Of a DNA stretch of 64,000 nt, positions 1 to 12,601 are shown one piece after another. The notes beneath the pieces were generated by a model. The model ran no database searches. It saw nothing but the letters and a program-made list of their open reading frames with translations, and was not told the DNA's origin. The translations under genes were made by a program, and so were the position numbers. Each line of letters begins with the position of its first letter. Position 1 is the first letter of the stretch. The stretch covers positions 5,398,001-5,462,000 of the forward strand of contig OZ021722.1 of the NCBI GenBank assembly GCA_963978545.1, given 5' to 3'. This stretch comes from Linyphia triangularis. Taxonomy: Eukaryota; Arthropoda; Arachnida; Araneae; Linyphiidae.

Positions 1-589
1 TAAGCACCAAATGCTGGTTGCAGCTAAATGGGAAATTATTTTTGGAGCAAGGTGGACACAAATTTTTAACAGTGTACATACTTTGATAATAAAATAAGAA
101 GATTAAAAAAAAAAAAAAAATTGAATAATGATCCATGAATTTTAGCATGCGATCCAAGTGATCCAAGAGCATTTATTCTTTGGCAATAAAACAATAACTG
201 CATAAGCCTCTTGGTTGCATAACATCAAGAAGCGAATATATAAACCGAAATATTTTAGCTATTGTGCTATAAAAGATATGCGACTGGTTTCTAATTAAAC
301 TTTTTGCAGAATTTTAAGCTTTAATTGAATCAATAAAACTTTATTCGCTAGCAAGGTTAATGCATGCTTTCTTATGAATATTACTTGTTACTAGAATAAA
401 TTATTCTTATCATATATAAATAAAAACAAAAATAATGTTAATATCCGTTGTTAAAGCGTGAAAGCAAACAGTGATGTATTTTTCAAAAAAGAATTATATT
501 GTCTAATAAAATGTTTATCAATTATTGACCATGTTAATTAATGTCCATGACCAATTTCTTCAAATAAGTAGCTTTAAATCTCGTTTACA
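1..589. other. AT-rich stretch, no feature seen
   Basis: No open reading frame, tandem structure or recognisable element was seen. It holds an A-run near 105-120 and otherwise ordinary AT-rich DNA. Confidence 0.6.
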
Positions 590-765
590 GGCCAGCATGA
601 TGGCTGTGTTGTTAGAGCTTTGGTTTCGTATGCCAAAGGAGACGGGTTCGAATCCCGGGTTAGGTATGAATGTCTGTTGTGGTTCGGAATCCACGTTAAG
701 CTGTTGGTCCCGGTCTGATTAACCGTCATTGTACACATGCTTGTTGAGTATACAAACCAACCGAT
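590..765 (+). mobile_element. tRNA-derived SINE, family A, copy 1
   Basis: A pol III A-box-like segment (TGGCTGTGTTGTTAGAG) is followed about 45 bases later by a near-perfect B box (GGGTTCGAATCCC at about 646-658). A shared tRNA-unrelated body follows (GTTAGG..ATG, CCACGTTAAGCTGTTGGTCC, CTGATTAACCGT) and ends near GTTGAGTATACAAACCAACC. The same order recurs at 6.9 kb and in fragments at 38-39.7 kb, so this is a repeat family and not a tRNA gene. The head does not fold into a canonical tRNA by eye. No clear target-site duplication was found. Boundaries are approximate. Confidence 0.8.
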
Positions 766-2095
766 CTTCTTTCTTTTTTTCAGTGAATTCAAACTTTTTC
801 TCCGCTTTTTTGCAATTTTCAAGAACGTAACCAAAAAAATATTGTTTGACTTTTAATGAAATAACTTTTTTCTTGGATAGTCCTGTATATAAACTTAAGT
901 TTGATTTCCAACGCATAAGCACTACATTCAACTTACAGACTGCATAAGTCAAAAGATTTGCTAGGGTGTACTTGTAGCTCCACATACACAAAAGTGGCTC
1001 CTAAATTAGCATTTTATAACATCTAAGAATGTTTGTTTGCAGTTCATGCTCTCTGCAATACACTTTTGCAGAAACTATTCCGTTCATAGTATAACGGATT
1101 TGAGAACGGGAAAAAACTTCATCAAAATATCAAAGTTCCGGAACGGGATTTCGTATAATATTTTAGAAAACAACTTTGCATTTTTTTTACATAGAATTTT
1201 GAAGAAGATAGAGGATGTATTACTGAATTTCTGTATTTCACAATGCATAGAAATAATGCCCCGTCTATTCGGATAAAAAAACATGTATAGTATAACTATA
1301 ACACAAAAATATGACTCGCACTTTTAAAAACAATGAAGAAACTCTAAAAAATTTTACTTTAAAATAAATTAGTTGCGGAATTACTAAAACACAAAATATG
1401 TTCACTTGTATATTATTCTTATACATTTTGATAAGACTCAAACGACAGACATTTAATTTATTTTCTATCTGGAGAAAATAAAACTTTGTGAAAACTTTAA
1501 AATAAATTGTTTTTAATTTGAATGTAATTTTTTCCCCTTTTTTCTATTTTTCATAAATTTCAAATTCCAACATTTCTACAAAATTCATTAGTAGAAAGGA
1601 AAACACGAGGTTTGCAATAATGAGCAACTTTCAATTTCATTTTAACTAAAGGCACTACGGGTCATCGAATTGAAATGTAAAATGTATTAGAGCCATTTAA
1701 CGTTTGCGCTTTTATATTTCTATTCAATAAAAACTCGCCAATTCGGTAAGATTATTAGCAATACCTTTGACGATAATTATTTTCACACTTCAAGCCAAAT
1801 TGGATAGCTTTGCTACATTTTTGACAACAAAAGCTGTCGCAATTTCTAGTTCTGGTTAAGAAATTTGTACACGAACAAACAATCATTGCCATTTAAAAGC
1901 TTTTCAATAAATGCCGGACAAAAGATATAATTTTTTTATTTTTTTTTATTAAAGTTAATTTGATGAGCTTTCATCTTTTTCATTATTTTGCTTAATGTAA
2001 CCTTTCATCGTTATTTTTATTGGATAAGGAAATTAATGTTCTTAAAAAGAGTTGTCAAAAGACGTTTGTGCTTCAAATTTGTTCACCTTCAATGC
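766..2095. other. AT-rich stretch, no feature seen
   Basis: Short spurious ORFs occur on both strands around 1040-1280, overlapping in opposite frames with low-complexity composition. I see no splice-flanked coding signal, no tandem repeat and no element termini. Confidence 0.55.
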
Positions 2096-2099
2096 ATTT

Positions 2100-2405
2100 T
2101 ACAGAGAGTTTGATGGTGGGGTTGTCAAGAACGCATGAAAAGACATTACCTGATCAATTCTTATTGAAATCAGTAAAGTCACATTTTGAAAAATGTTGAA
2201 AAACGTAATTTTTTCAATGGCAGATACCTTCAGCGCATGCGCGATTTTGTCAATTATCTCATATCGATGTATAATCGATTTGTCAAATATTGCTATTTTT
2301 AAACATCCATTGCGCATCCGTTTCCGTTCTGGACTTATTCACAGATAGGTGGACCATTTTCCAAAACACTTTTTTTTTTATTCGAGACCTTTCAAAACGC
2401 TAGAA
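2100..2405 (+). repeat. Dispersed repeat family X, fragment
   Basis: The segment with TTTTTTCAATGGCAGATACC, then a GCGCATGCGCGATTTTG block, and the tail with ACCATTTTCC..AACAC and CCTTTCAAAACG, matches the 3' half of longer copies at about 20.87-21.54 kb and 45.03-45.64 kb. It is diverged and lacks the 5' part. It carries no coding capacity. The superfamily is not identified. Confidence 0.55.
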
Positions 2406-2483
2406 AAATAAATTAAAATATTGACAAAAATGCAATACTTTCTACATCCTACACAACACATCTAATAATTGAAACTATAACGC

Positions 2484-3205
2484 TGATCAAGAATATCCAT
2501 TTAACCACAAATTAATTTTGAACAAGGATCTGTTTCCTCAGAAATGCTTTTATAGTATTTAATGCTTATCAAAAGTATTAAACTATCCAGAAATTAATTT
2601 TAAACAATGATCCTTTTCTCCATGAATGCTTTTATACATAGTAATTAATGCATATCAAGATTATCAAGCTAACCAGAAATTAAATTTAAAGAATGATCCC
2701 TTATCCCCGAAATGCTTTTATATATAGTAATTAATGCATTTCAAGAATATCAAGCTAACCAGAAATTAGTTTTAAACATTTAACCTTTTCAACATAAATG
2801 CTTTTATAGTATTTAATGCTTATCAAGAATATCAAGCTAACCAGAAACTAATTTTAAACAATTATCCTTTTCAACATAAATGCTTTTATAGTATTTAATG
2901 CTTATCAAGAATATCAAGCTAACCAGAAACTAATTTTAAACAATTATCCTTTTCAACATAAATGCTTTTATAGTATTTAATGCTTATCAAGAATATCAAG
3001 CTAACCAGAAATTAATTTTAAACAATGATCCATTTCTCCATAAATGCTTTTATAGTATTTAATCCTTATCAAGAATATCAAGCTAACCAGAAATTAATTT
3101 TAAACGTTTATCCTTTTCATCAGAAAAGTTTTCATAGTATTTAATGCTTATCAAGAATATCAAGCTAACCAGAAATTTATTTTAAACAATGATCCTTTTC
3201 CCCCA
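2484..3205 (+). repeat. 82-bp minisatellite, about 9 copies
   Basis: A unit built on GCTAACCAGAAATTAATTTT, then AACAATGATCC, TTTTC, CATAAATGCTTTTATAG and TATTTAATGCTTATCAAG recurs head to tail. The GCTAACC anchor sits at about 2668, 2754, 2836, 2918, 3000, 3082 and 3164, a period of 82 bp (86 between the first two). Outer copies are more diverged than the two central ones at about 2830-2995, which look identical. Confidence 0.9.
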
Positions 3206-4871
3206 AAAACTCATTGAAGCGTATCTCTAAACGTCGACGAAATTATACCATGATGAATATTCACTGGGAACCATGAATTATAAATATAGGTTATCACCAA
3301 CCCAAAAAGCAAAACATCATACACCGAGGGGGAATAGATACATACATGTATCCATTTAAAGTAACGAAGTCAAGTTGTCTAATGATGGAAAAACACTCTC
3401 CCCCCCCCCCCCCCCCTCTTCTCCCTCATCCATGTTTGCAGTGTTGACAGCTCGACTCATTTCTGAGTTATCTGAAGTCCACTTCTAGTCGCGGGAGATC
3501 ATTTACATTTTAAAAATACTTTTCAAAACTTTTCCCTCATTACGGTATTAAATTCTTAAACGGCAAAGAGGTTAATTCATTCTTGTGCCGCCAGCGGCAT
3601 GAATAGCGCTCTGGTATGCTGCCAAGAGAAGACAAATAATACACCCTTGTAGTATAAAGTTTTGGTCTAGTTTTGAAGAGGACGTTTCGTCTTTTCAGGT
3701 CAAGCATGTTGTATAAGAAACGAAAAACGTGTACAAGGAGAGGGAAAGATGGAGAGGGAAAAAAATGAAAATATTAATTTCGTTGAATGGCGAGCGGGAC
3801 AAAATAAATCGTCCTTTACCATCGGGGGTGTAAGCAAGAGATTCTTTTCAAATTTATGATGAAGTTCTCTCTCTCTCTCTCAACCCCCTCTTCTCCTTAT
3901 TCCTCGTCATGTATTTCAGTTCAAGTTCGCGGCCATTTTCTTCCGGCGGGAGGGATTAAAAGGCTTAGAAATTCATTCTTTTCTAAATGGCGGTTATGTG
4001 GGAAGAAATTATATCGCGCTTCTGAATAAATTGAGTTGAACTGTGAACTGAATAAATTATCAAGATGGAAGTTGTTTACGCTTGAAAAGTTTTTTTTCTT
4101 TTTTCTTCCTTTTTATAATGTTGCCGGGGTACTTTAATTGTTATTGAATGCTTTTGTGGGATTTGGTAAATGGATTATGTTTGAACTTTAAACAACTCAT
4201 TTAGTTGCAGTTTAATACAAGAGAAATGAACATGAGAGGGGTTCTGACATCTATTTAAAATATTTGGTAGATTCGTCGACTAAAATTATTCTGTTTGTTG
4301 CTAATTTCGTAAAAGATCAGAGAAGGTAAGATACAAAATTTTCTGTGCTTTTATCAACAAGAGTCGTGGTTCAAAATAACTAGCATTTAAAAATTAACAT
4401 TTTAAAATATCTGGCAGATAAAATTCTAATGGTGTTTTTGTATTAAGAGGTATCAAAACGATTGGAATTTGCTTTTTCCGTCTACTTAAAATAATTTTAT
4501 TCGAATTGCTTGACGATAAAAGGAGTCTTATGAATTTTGTCTGAAATAATTCCCCCCCCCCCCCCTCCTTCTTTTTCTTTTTTGTATAAATTTCTAAGGC
4601 AGAGACATCGATGGAATTTGAGAACAGATGTCTCTGTTTATAATTATGTGTGTTGTAGCCTTGTTAAGTTTCCTTTTGATGTTGATCTCCATTAGAAGCT
4701 GGAAAGTTTCTCTTCCTTCTTTATTGCCTTTTAACATCAAACGATTCAATGGACAGTTCACGCATTTTTTATTTATTTATTTTATTTAATTCTAAATGCT
4801 TCGAAAAGGCTATAAACACAAAAATTTTTGCTTAATGCACTCTTTTTTTTTCTTTCCCCCCCCCCCCCTTT

Positions 4872-4924
<53 letters not shown>

Positions 4925-5230
4925 CAATCGAAATTTCTCTTTTAGACGTTGAGAAAAAAAACGATGCATTCGGCTCGAATTGAATGTGAGGTCAGGCGAT
5001 CTCAAACATCTTGGCTTGAAATGCAGCAGCCGGAAACCAGTTTTGCAAGTTTATAGCAAATCGCGCCAACCTATACTGGATACGGCAATGATCTACCAAA
5101 TCAACGCCAACTAATTGTCAGAAGCCTCACGATAACCATAGAAATGGAAGGATCTTTTGACGTCACAGAATTTGTTGGGTGTTTTGATCGGGCTGGTTTT
5201 GGGGCCTTTTCATTTCTTAATATTTAAATA
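3206..5230. other. Unique block with GC-richer islands
   Basis: No gene was recognised. Compared with its surroundings, 3400-4050 and 4960-5220 are GC-richer and of normal complexity, for example GCCGCCAGCGGC near 3589 and CGCGGCC near 3930. C-runs lie near 3402-3416 and 4552-4563, and a C/TA/T low-complexity stretch lies at 4856-4918. Such islands in AT-rich DNA may be regulatory elements or decayed exons. I cannot tell which. Confidence 0.4.
5158..5165. promoter_or_regulatory. CRE palindrome TGACGTCA
   Basis: A perfect 8-bp TGACGTCA palindrome, the CREB/ATF binding consensus, lies in a GC-richer island. An 8-mer can occur by chance in 64 kb, so functional status is unproven. Confidence 0.35.
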
Positions 5231-6882
5231 ATTTATTTTTTAAAGAATTTTTATTTAAATATTTGGAATCAGAAGTTATTTCTTCATAAATATAAACTAA
5301 TTTCACTAGTTTTAAAAAAATGCGAGAATTGTCCATTATCAATTATTTTAGTACAACATATATTTTAGTATCTAAAAAAGACTAATTTTTATTATTACTA
5401 CCTTCCATATTTAAAAAGAAAAGGAAGTGTTGCCAGGTGTAGTATTTTGAATACTGCAATAATATGAGGATTAGTATTATGAGGAAATGTCAGTGGCGAT
5501 TTATGAGGAATTGTGACAAATCGCAAAGTTCCAAGATGTTCTTAAAGGTATGATACGATTGGTAAACATTTTTCTGGAGTAACCAGTAATGTATATAACA
5601 CTCATTTTCACATAAATTTTTGGGCGCAGTATATTAGGTAGTAATAGTTTTCAAAAATGCGGTACATTTATGGTTATTTTTTAATGCTCAAAAATGTAAC
5701 AAGATATTTTATTTTTGCATACGCTACAGTTTTGTTTGTTAGATAGCAGTAAAAAATAGCTAAAAATCTGGCTACCATGGTTTTGAGAGTTGGTTTCCAG
5801 TTTGATTCGAAGTCAATTTTAAAGATTTTATTTGTGAAGACCTGTTTTATTTTAAGGATAGTAATTCATAATTTATTGATTTCTAGAGACAAATCTTTTT
5901 TATTGACGGTCATTTTTCAGCTGCTATATATTTTTATAACAATCCACAAGCGTAGCGAGCACAGGGTTTGGCATGAGTTACCGAGAAGGTGACTTAATCA
6001 CGAAGAAATCAACTTGGTTTGCGAAACAATACTATATGGAGAGGTTGGCGAGCTTTGGTGAGCAGGGGATGAAGCCCCCAGGGCTCAAAATAAAATGTAT
6101 CAAGATCATTAAAAGCATACATTGATATATCTATCAAGTTTATTTTTTTCTAATGTACAACTATCTTTACATTGTGATTATTCTAAATAAAATATAACAT
6201 GTATTAAAAGCTTTACACACACTTATTAAATAAAAGCACACTTCTCAGTTTCTAGTTATTCAACTTAATGAACAAACATTTTCTTCAATAAAAAGTAAGT
6301 TTATTTAATTAAAACCTTTAAGGATTAATTTCCAGGATAATGTAAAGACCTTTTAATTGCATGGCCGGTTGAAGATTCATTTTATTTTTAATAACAAATG
6401 CGACTTTGATTTAAAATCTCGGAAGCGACTTGGGAAATTTAATCTTTGTTTTCTTTTTTTTTTTAACTAATTCCAGATTCTTACAAGTATAGCTGAGTTA
6501 ACAAGGAAACGCAATATCGCTACAGACTTAATTAAATCACGAGAGAAAACTACAAATAAAATGGTTATACAACAAGGATTAGATTGCGTAAAGACGTCAG
6601 GAAAATAAAAATTTACTAAGAATCTGCAAAAAAAGTATTTTAATTCTCTGTTAGCTGAAAAACGAATTCATAATTCGGTTCGATAGTTTAAATTGGTCCA
6701 TTTTACTGATTAGGTACAACCCCTCGTTCATTTTTGGCAAAACTGAAACTGTAACGAAAACACAACTTCAACACGTGTTTGCCGAAAGCAAAAAAAAAAA
6801 AAAAAAAAAAAAAAAATACTTCAGTTCTAAAGGTTTGCAAAATTTGTTTATGATATCACTGCTAAGTTTAATTAGTGTCCCA
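5231..6882. other. AT-rich stretch with one GC-richer patch
   Basis: No gene was recognised. Around 5945-6085 there is an AGCGAGCACAGGG-like patch and a small stem GGGGATGAAGCCCCC (about 6064-6078), unlike its neighbours and possibly the end of an unrecognised element. An A27 run lies at 6790-6816. Confidence 0.4.
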
Positions 6883-7055
6883 TCTAATGGCTGATGAGAT
6901 TAGCACTCTGGTCTCGCATACCGAAGGTGCTAGGCTCGAATCCTAAGTTAGGAATGGATGCTCGTTGTGGTACACGTTATGCTGCAGGTCCCGGCCTGAT
7001 TAGCCGTTATTAAGCATAAAAATAGGTTGTTGAGCGTACAAGCCAATCATAATAA
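6883..7055 (+). mobile_element. tRNA-derived SINE, family A, copy 2
   Basis: The order matches the copy at 590: an A-box-like start (TGGCTGATGAGATTAGC), a B-box-like GGCTCGAATCCTA, then GTTAGGAATGGATG, ACACGTTATGCTGCAGGTCC and CTGATTAGCCGT, ending near GTTGAGCGTACAAGCCAAT. It is more diverged in the B box than copy 1. No target-site duplication was found. Confidence 0.75.
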
Positions 7056-8334
7056 GCAATTAATTTGAGTTTTGTTGATTGTTTTGGATTTTATCAGAAT
7101 TGGTCTTCGGGTTAGTTGAAAAAAAAAGAAGCGTAGTTCCATAGTGAGAAATGATACTTTTAAGTTGATTACTTTTTAATTGGCTCAATTTTTTGGACTA
7201 TTTATCTTTGCCTTTACATTTTTGTTTATACAAGCCATGAAATCAACTGGGATGTGTTATCATTTGTCATCAATCATAGCATAAGGAGTTAAATATTTTT
7301 TAAATGTTTCTAAACTGTACAAACTTAATCTGGACCTCTTGATGTTCTTGTACATAAGTGACTATTTAGCGACAGTGACTGTCCCAAACCAACTAATTTA
7401 ACCGAAATTTGCAAACTTCTTGTAATTAAATACATTAAGGAAGAAATGAAGGTGCATTATAAATTTCATTCAACTCCATTTAATAACTAAAATAATTCAA
7501 AAATATATGAATTGTTTTTTTAATAATTTGTTTACTGGTGAAAGCAAGTCAAAAGAAAATTACTAAACAAAGTAAAAATTCAACATCTATATTTAAATAA
7601 TTTCTGTCCCCAAGTAGTGTATTCATAGAAGAAACTATTTCATTAAAAAAAGATAAGAATCTGAAAACAGCTTCAGGCCTCGCATGAGCACAACTTGCAG
7701 TTTCTTTACGCCATAACTGTAACCGCAGTTGCACATAATTTTCTCGAATTTCAGCGTTTTTTCCAACTCTCTTATCATCTTTTATATAAAAGTGAATTTA
7801 AAACTTGGCGAATATTGTTATATGAAGTCTGAAAGTATAAGAAATATTTTATTAGATTTCGAGGGAATATTCGTATGACGGTGGAACAATTTATTGGAAC
7901 AATGGGTTCGAATTTCAGTTCTTGAGCGTGACTATCCACTTAACTGTAACTTCCTTTCTCCATTTCCCTTGCAAATGAAGATTATGCTAATATTTGGTAG
8001 AGGAGAAGAGAAGGAGGGGGGGGGGGGGGTGAGGGGTTGACAAGGATTGAGTTCGAAATCAGGGGAAGAAAGTCCTTCGATTGATTTTCCTCCGAAGTCG
8101 GGTTGTTTTCCCTTCCGATTGATATTCTACAAAGAGTTTTAGAATGACTGCTTGCAAACGATCTTTTAAGTGTCTTCGGTTAGGATATGCAATTTGACGT
8201 CACAGTCAACTACTATGAGGGCCAGAAAAATGAAGTGCGTGTTGTGTGTTTAGCTAATGGAATGTGAATTATTCGAATGTGTTACTATATTCGAAACTGT
8301 CCCAAGCACGACACAATTGTTACCAATCAGTGGT
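7056..8334. other. AT-rich stretch, no gene seen
   Basis: It contains a G-run at about 8018-8028 inside a purine-rich tract, and an isolated GGGTTCGAATTTC near 7903 that resembles a B box but has no recognisable A box or SINE body. Nothing else is supported. Confidence 0.5.
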
Positions 8335-8690
8335 ATACAATTCAAAGAGACACCTTGTATAACGGCCAGTTTACATGTTGCCTGCTGCTACAATTTCAGT
8401 TGGTAAGTTGACTGGAAGTTCACTGTCACGAGTTTATGGGAACGCAATATTTCAATTTAAATGGTGTCAGCAACTCTAGCCATTCACCTATCGGGTGAAC
8501 GTTATGTCGCCAGTCAGTGATTACGTGATAATAGGTTGACGATAATCGACGCCCCTTCAAGAAGAACATGGAGCTGACAATGACTGGTGGCGAGGTGCCT
8601 GATTGATGAGCATGAACAGTTTACACGGTGCCAGTGACTAGCATCATGACTGGTGACTTTAACAGGCATGCCAACTGGTAACGTATTAAT
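8335..8690. mobile_element. Possible foldback-type transposon relic
   Basis: The segment is rich in short repeated and inverted motifs (AACGGCCAGTTTACATG, CAGTTTACACGGTGCCAGTG, GACTGGTGACTTTAAC, AACTGGTAACG, AGTTGGTAAGTTGACTGG), which suggests a decayed element with subterminal repeats. No clean terminal inverted repeat or target duplication was identified, and there is no ORF of note. The class is uncertain. Confidence 0.3.
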
Positions 8691-8939
8691 AAGCATTGAG
8701 GTCTGTTATGCAACAACAATTTATTATCTCTGCTCAGCGAAATTAAAAAAAAAATCTAGTAGGTATTGAAAAGTCATAAACTGCCATGCTATCATCTGAC
8801 AAAGGCCCAAAATGCTCAATATTGGCTCGACACTGTTCTATCCCGATGTGGACCGTTGTAGAATGACCGTTGCTACGGATCTTGACCAATCTCTCCCAGT
8901 GCTGGGTAGAATAGCACTGGAAAATTTGAAATGTTGAAA

Positions 8940-9673
8940 TGTTCGAAAGATTTGAAGCCAAAGCAGATCAAAACTTGCAGAGATTTATTCCAATATAACT
9001 CTTCGCAGATTCTCTTACAACTCCAGAACTTCTCGTTCTAGTAGACTCAATACAGCTCTTTTCACAACAATAGAGCACAAAACAGCAGTTGCAAAATCTT
9101 GACAACAAAACTGCTAAAATCGCTGCAAAAGACAATGCAATACAGTTCGCTTTAGAACTACTCTGAATGCTCACTGAGACTCAGTATTTCAATTCAGTAA
9201 TTCCAGTCAACTAACTGACTAACCTAACTCATTGACTCAACTGACTCCGTCAACAACTGACTAACTCCCCGCTCACTTGGCCGGTCTTATATAGGGGAGG
9301 AGAACATTCTTGAAATTTCTAGAGGTAGACATTTGGAGAACTTTCCAGATCGTAGTCGAAAAGTCCTATACATGTACATGGGGACCGAAAATGTCGCCAA
9401 ATGCTTGCCAAATATGGCGACAAAAATTAGTGGCCAAAACCGTCGCCAATTTGGCGAGATTGCCATTACCATAATGTTAAATGCCCTGCTCCTTGTAAAA
9501 CTCGCTTCCCAGCGTTATCTCTGTAAAACTCGTTATCAAGCATTAAAACCCATATTGCAGGGAAGCCAACTAAAGACGAACTATTGCACTGCCTTATGCA
9601 AAATGTGCATAAATTTTCCTATTTACAAAATTAACACTACGAAATATTTACAAATATACAAAAATTCGTTACA
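8940..9673 (-). mobile_element. LTR-like repeat, copy 1
   Basis: It is directly repeated at 10401-11176 with high similarity along its whole length. Read on the minus strand it starts TGTAACGAATTTTTG and ends CTTTCGAACA (TG..CA). It has a TATA box (CCCTATATAAGACCGG, about 9282-9297), a TCAGT initiator-like motif about 35 bases downstream, and AATAAA about 50 bases before the end. That is the U3-R-U5 order of a retrotransposon LTR. Flanking 5-mers do not form a target-site duplication. The superfamily is not determined and there is no gag-pol nearby. Confidence 0.6.
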
Positions 9674-10400
9674 TTATATATATGGATGTATTATTTCCGA
9701 AACATAGATTAAATCTGTTTATGAGCACAGCGTCTATCAGAAAAGAATCCCTGACTGAAATGACATAACTACGAAACAGAAAGGAGAGACAAGTGGCATA
9801 AACAAGTAAAGAACTTTAACCCTTAAATGTATAAATTTTTACTTTTAGTTAATAAATTTGAAATCAACTTGTAAATGGTTGAAGTTCATGAGAAAAATAC
9901 TTTAGGATTGGATTAGTGAACTTATGTAGAACCGATTCTGCAAAGAAAAGCTATATTTTTTCTTGCATAAATTTATCAGTACATGCAAAAATATAAATAT
10001 TATTCGTTACTCTAACCTTATTTCGATCCTAAAACAATATTTTTCTGGCATATTTTTATTACTTTTTGTATAAATAATCGTAATTCCCACCGAAATACTA
10101 ACATCCATACTACTGCGTTTTATATTTAAAATATATAATTGTTTTATTTAGATAATAGAAAGATGTAAGGCACCTAAGACGTCCATTGAAATATGATGTG
10201 TATAACAAACAATTTAATTTAATATTCAAGTAATATTTATTTAAAAAAAAAATAATAATTATTTTAGCATTGTGAAATTAAAATTATTTTTCTGTCATGA
10301 TGATTTATGAAACATTATGGTTATGTATGGTATATTATAATTATTTATGATATACGAATTATTTAAGTTATGTTATATGATATATATTGTTGCTTGGACG
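9674..10400. other. AT-rich spacer between two LTR-like repeats
   Basis: These 727 bp have no coding capacity. On the minus strand, the base following the right-hand repeat (CGTCCAAGCAAC) does not begin with TGG as a tRNA primer-binding site normally would. There is also no polypurine tract before the left-hand repeat. The spacer therefore does not look like a retrotransposon interior, and two separate solo LTRs is the simpler reading. Confidence 0.5.
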
Positions 10401-11176
10401 GGTTCGAAAGATTTGAAGCCAAAGCAGATCAACACTTGCAGAAATTTATTAAAATATAACTCTTCGCAGATTCCTTTACAACTCCAGAAATTCTCGTTCT
10501 AGTAGACTCAATACAGCTCTTTTCACAACAATAGAGCACAAAAGCACAAAACAGCAGTTAAACTTGACACACAACTGCTAAATCACCGCAGAAGACAATG
10601 CAATACAGTTCGCTTTAGAACTACTCTGAATGCTCACTGAGACTCAGTATCTCAACTCAGTAATTCCAGTCAACTAACTGACTAACCAACTCAGTCAACT
10701 AACTGACTAACCTAACTCTCTGTGACTCAACTCAGTCAATTCCACTGACTCATTGCCGGGCCTATACAGGGGTCAAACTTTCTGGAGACTTTTAGAGGTA
10801 GATATTTAGAGAACTTTCCAGATCATAGTCGAAAAGTCCTATAAATGTGGGGACATGAAACATGGGGACCGAAAATGTCGCCAAATGGTCGCCAAGTTTG
10901 GCGATAAAAAATAGTTGCCAAAACCGTCACCAACTTGGCTCTATCTCGCCAATTTGGCGAGATTGCCATTACCATAATGTTAAATGCCCTGCTTCTTGTA
11001 AAACTCGCTTCCCAGCGTTATCTCTGTAAAACTCGTTATCAAGCATCAATAGACACACTGCAGGGAAGCCAAGTTAAGACGAACTACTGCACTGCCTTAT
11101 GCGAAATGTACATAAATTTTCCTATTTACAAAATTAACACTACGAAATATTTACAAATCTACAAAAATTCGTAACA
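10401..11176 (-). mobile_element. LTR-like repeat, copy 2
   Basis: This is a second copy of the repeat at 8940-9673, in the same orientation and about 40 bp longer. The extra length comes mostly from amplification of a CAACTAACTGACTAAC motif at about 10669-10720 and small insertions. On the minus strand it starts TGTTACGAATTTTTG and keeps AATAAA near its 3' end. The TATA region is eroded (CTGTATAGGCCC). The 124- and 79-residue plus-strand frames in the two copies are parallel readings of this repeat and not genes. No target-site duplication was found. Confidence 0.6.
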
Positions 11177-11182
11177 ATATGC

Positions 11183-11196
11183 GTTACTATGGCAAC
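11183..11196. promoter_or_regulatory. RFX X-box-like motif
   Basis: GTTACTATGGCAAC matches the RFX X-box half-site pattern (GTYNCC..RGNAAC) with one mismatch in the left half. It lies just outside the LTR-like repeat. A second, perfect example is at 31607. Function is unproven. Confidence 0.3.
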
Positions 11197-12560
11197 GCAA
11201 CGTTGAATTGACTGGACCATAATCCATTATGAATAAATGCCTTCACATTCAATTATCTTTTGTTTACTCTGATTAAAACAATTTCGGCAAAAGGAAAGAG
11301 TTTCAATGATGATCGATCAATATTCTTTCACTTACAGCGTTACAGAGTGATACAGGCTGCGAGTGAGTCAATGATCAAAGTAAGTTTTATAGTAATTGAA
11401 ATGACATAGTACGCGGTTCTAAATATTGACTTTGTTGACAATTAACTTCCACATCGGGATTTTTTTTTAGGTTTGTGCCATCTTTCAATAGTTGCAACGG
11501 ACAATTTCGTGTAGTTTTATTTCACTTTTTTTTAAGCTACCAATATCAACATTATCATTATCTTTTCTAGCTGGAATTGTTGAACAAAAGGAAAGAAAGA
11601 AGATCCATTTTTTCCCCCCCAATTACATTTCTTTCTAAACAGTCACAAACAAGCAGAACTGTTTTCTAAAATAAATTACCTGAATAATAAAAAGAAAACG
11701 CAATAAAAATCCTTTGAAGTAATCGACGTACAAAAAAAACTAACTAGGCTTTGATTGGATTTCAAGGAAACAGCTGATTAGAAACTGTTTCCTTCACTAC
11801 TCCCCGCCTGCCAGTAGCTTATTTCTTTTATTAATTGGAAACACCAATAATATTTTCAAAGGCAAGAATAATATAATTATCACAATGTCTAAGGAGCTAT
11901 TTATGTCTAGGCATAAAAAAATTATTTGTACGGATTGTTGACACTTAAAAGGACACTCTATCATCTAAACTTGTTTGAAACATAATTGTATTTTTTAAAT
12001 AAAAAAACCCTTATTTGAATTTATATGAAATAACAATATTTTACAAAAAAATATTCTTTTTCATATTTCAAATTTTTACGCATTTTTTAAAAGGCTAAGG
12101 CTTTTTTAAGTACTAAAATTTGTTCATGCAATTTTTTTCTAAACAATTTTTTGAATTATATTTTATAAGAATTGGCATTAAAATATGAAATAATCGTAGT
12201 AATAAGTAAGTTTAAAGTTTTAATTTCTTAATTTTAGTATAAAAGTTTATTCATGAAAACAAAAAAAAAATATCAATAAATCAGCAATACTTTAACTTCA
12301 GTGTTAAAAAAGTGAAAAATGTGACATGGTTTGTTGATTAGAAAGCAAATTTATAAAATAGACATATTTTACAGTAGGCTCTAAAGATTTGAGATTTATC
12401 TATTAATTAGAAAAAACGAACAGTGAGAAAAATCGATTTAAAGTTTTCATTTCTTAAGAAGATCATCCTGGGATTCAGCTTAAAATGCCTCATAACCATT
12501 AAAAAACGTAGATACAGTTTTAAAATTTCGCATGCGTATTTGGAAGATTCTAAACTTTAA
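11197..12560. other. AT-rich stretch, no feature seen
   Basis: No ORF, splice-flanked island or repeat terminus was recognised. Confidence 0.55.
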
Positions 12561-12567
12561 TTATATA

Positions 12568-12601
<34 letters not shown>

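Noticed and set aside
600..660. Possible genuine tRNA gene.
   Set aside because: The B box is good, but the acceptor stem does not pair and the same head is fused to a conserved non-tRNA body in several copies, so it is a SINE.
2484..3205. CRISPR-like regularly spaced repeats.
   Set aside because: Units are contiguous with no unique spacers and the organism is eukaryotic, so it is a minisatellite. The same applies to the arrays at 16.4, 39.5 and 58 kb.
7903..7915. GGGTTCGAATTTC as a tRNA or SINE B box.
   Set aside because: No A box at the right distance and no match to any SINE body in the window.
9333..9707. 124-residue plus-strand frame, with a parallel 79-residue frame at 10935.
   Set aside because: Both lie in the LTR-like repeat. 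Similarity extends evenly beyond the frames and the frames run antisense to the TATA-AATAAA direction, so they are not genes.
8940..11176. One intact LTR retrotransposon.
   Set aside because: No primer-binding site, polypurine tract, coding interior or target-site duplication was found.
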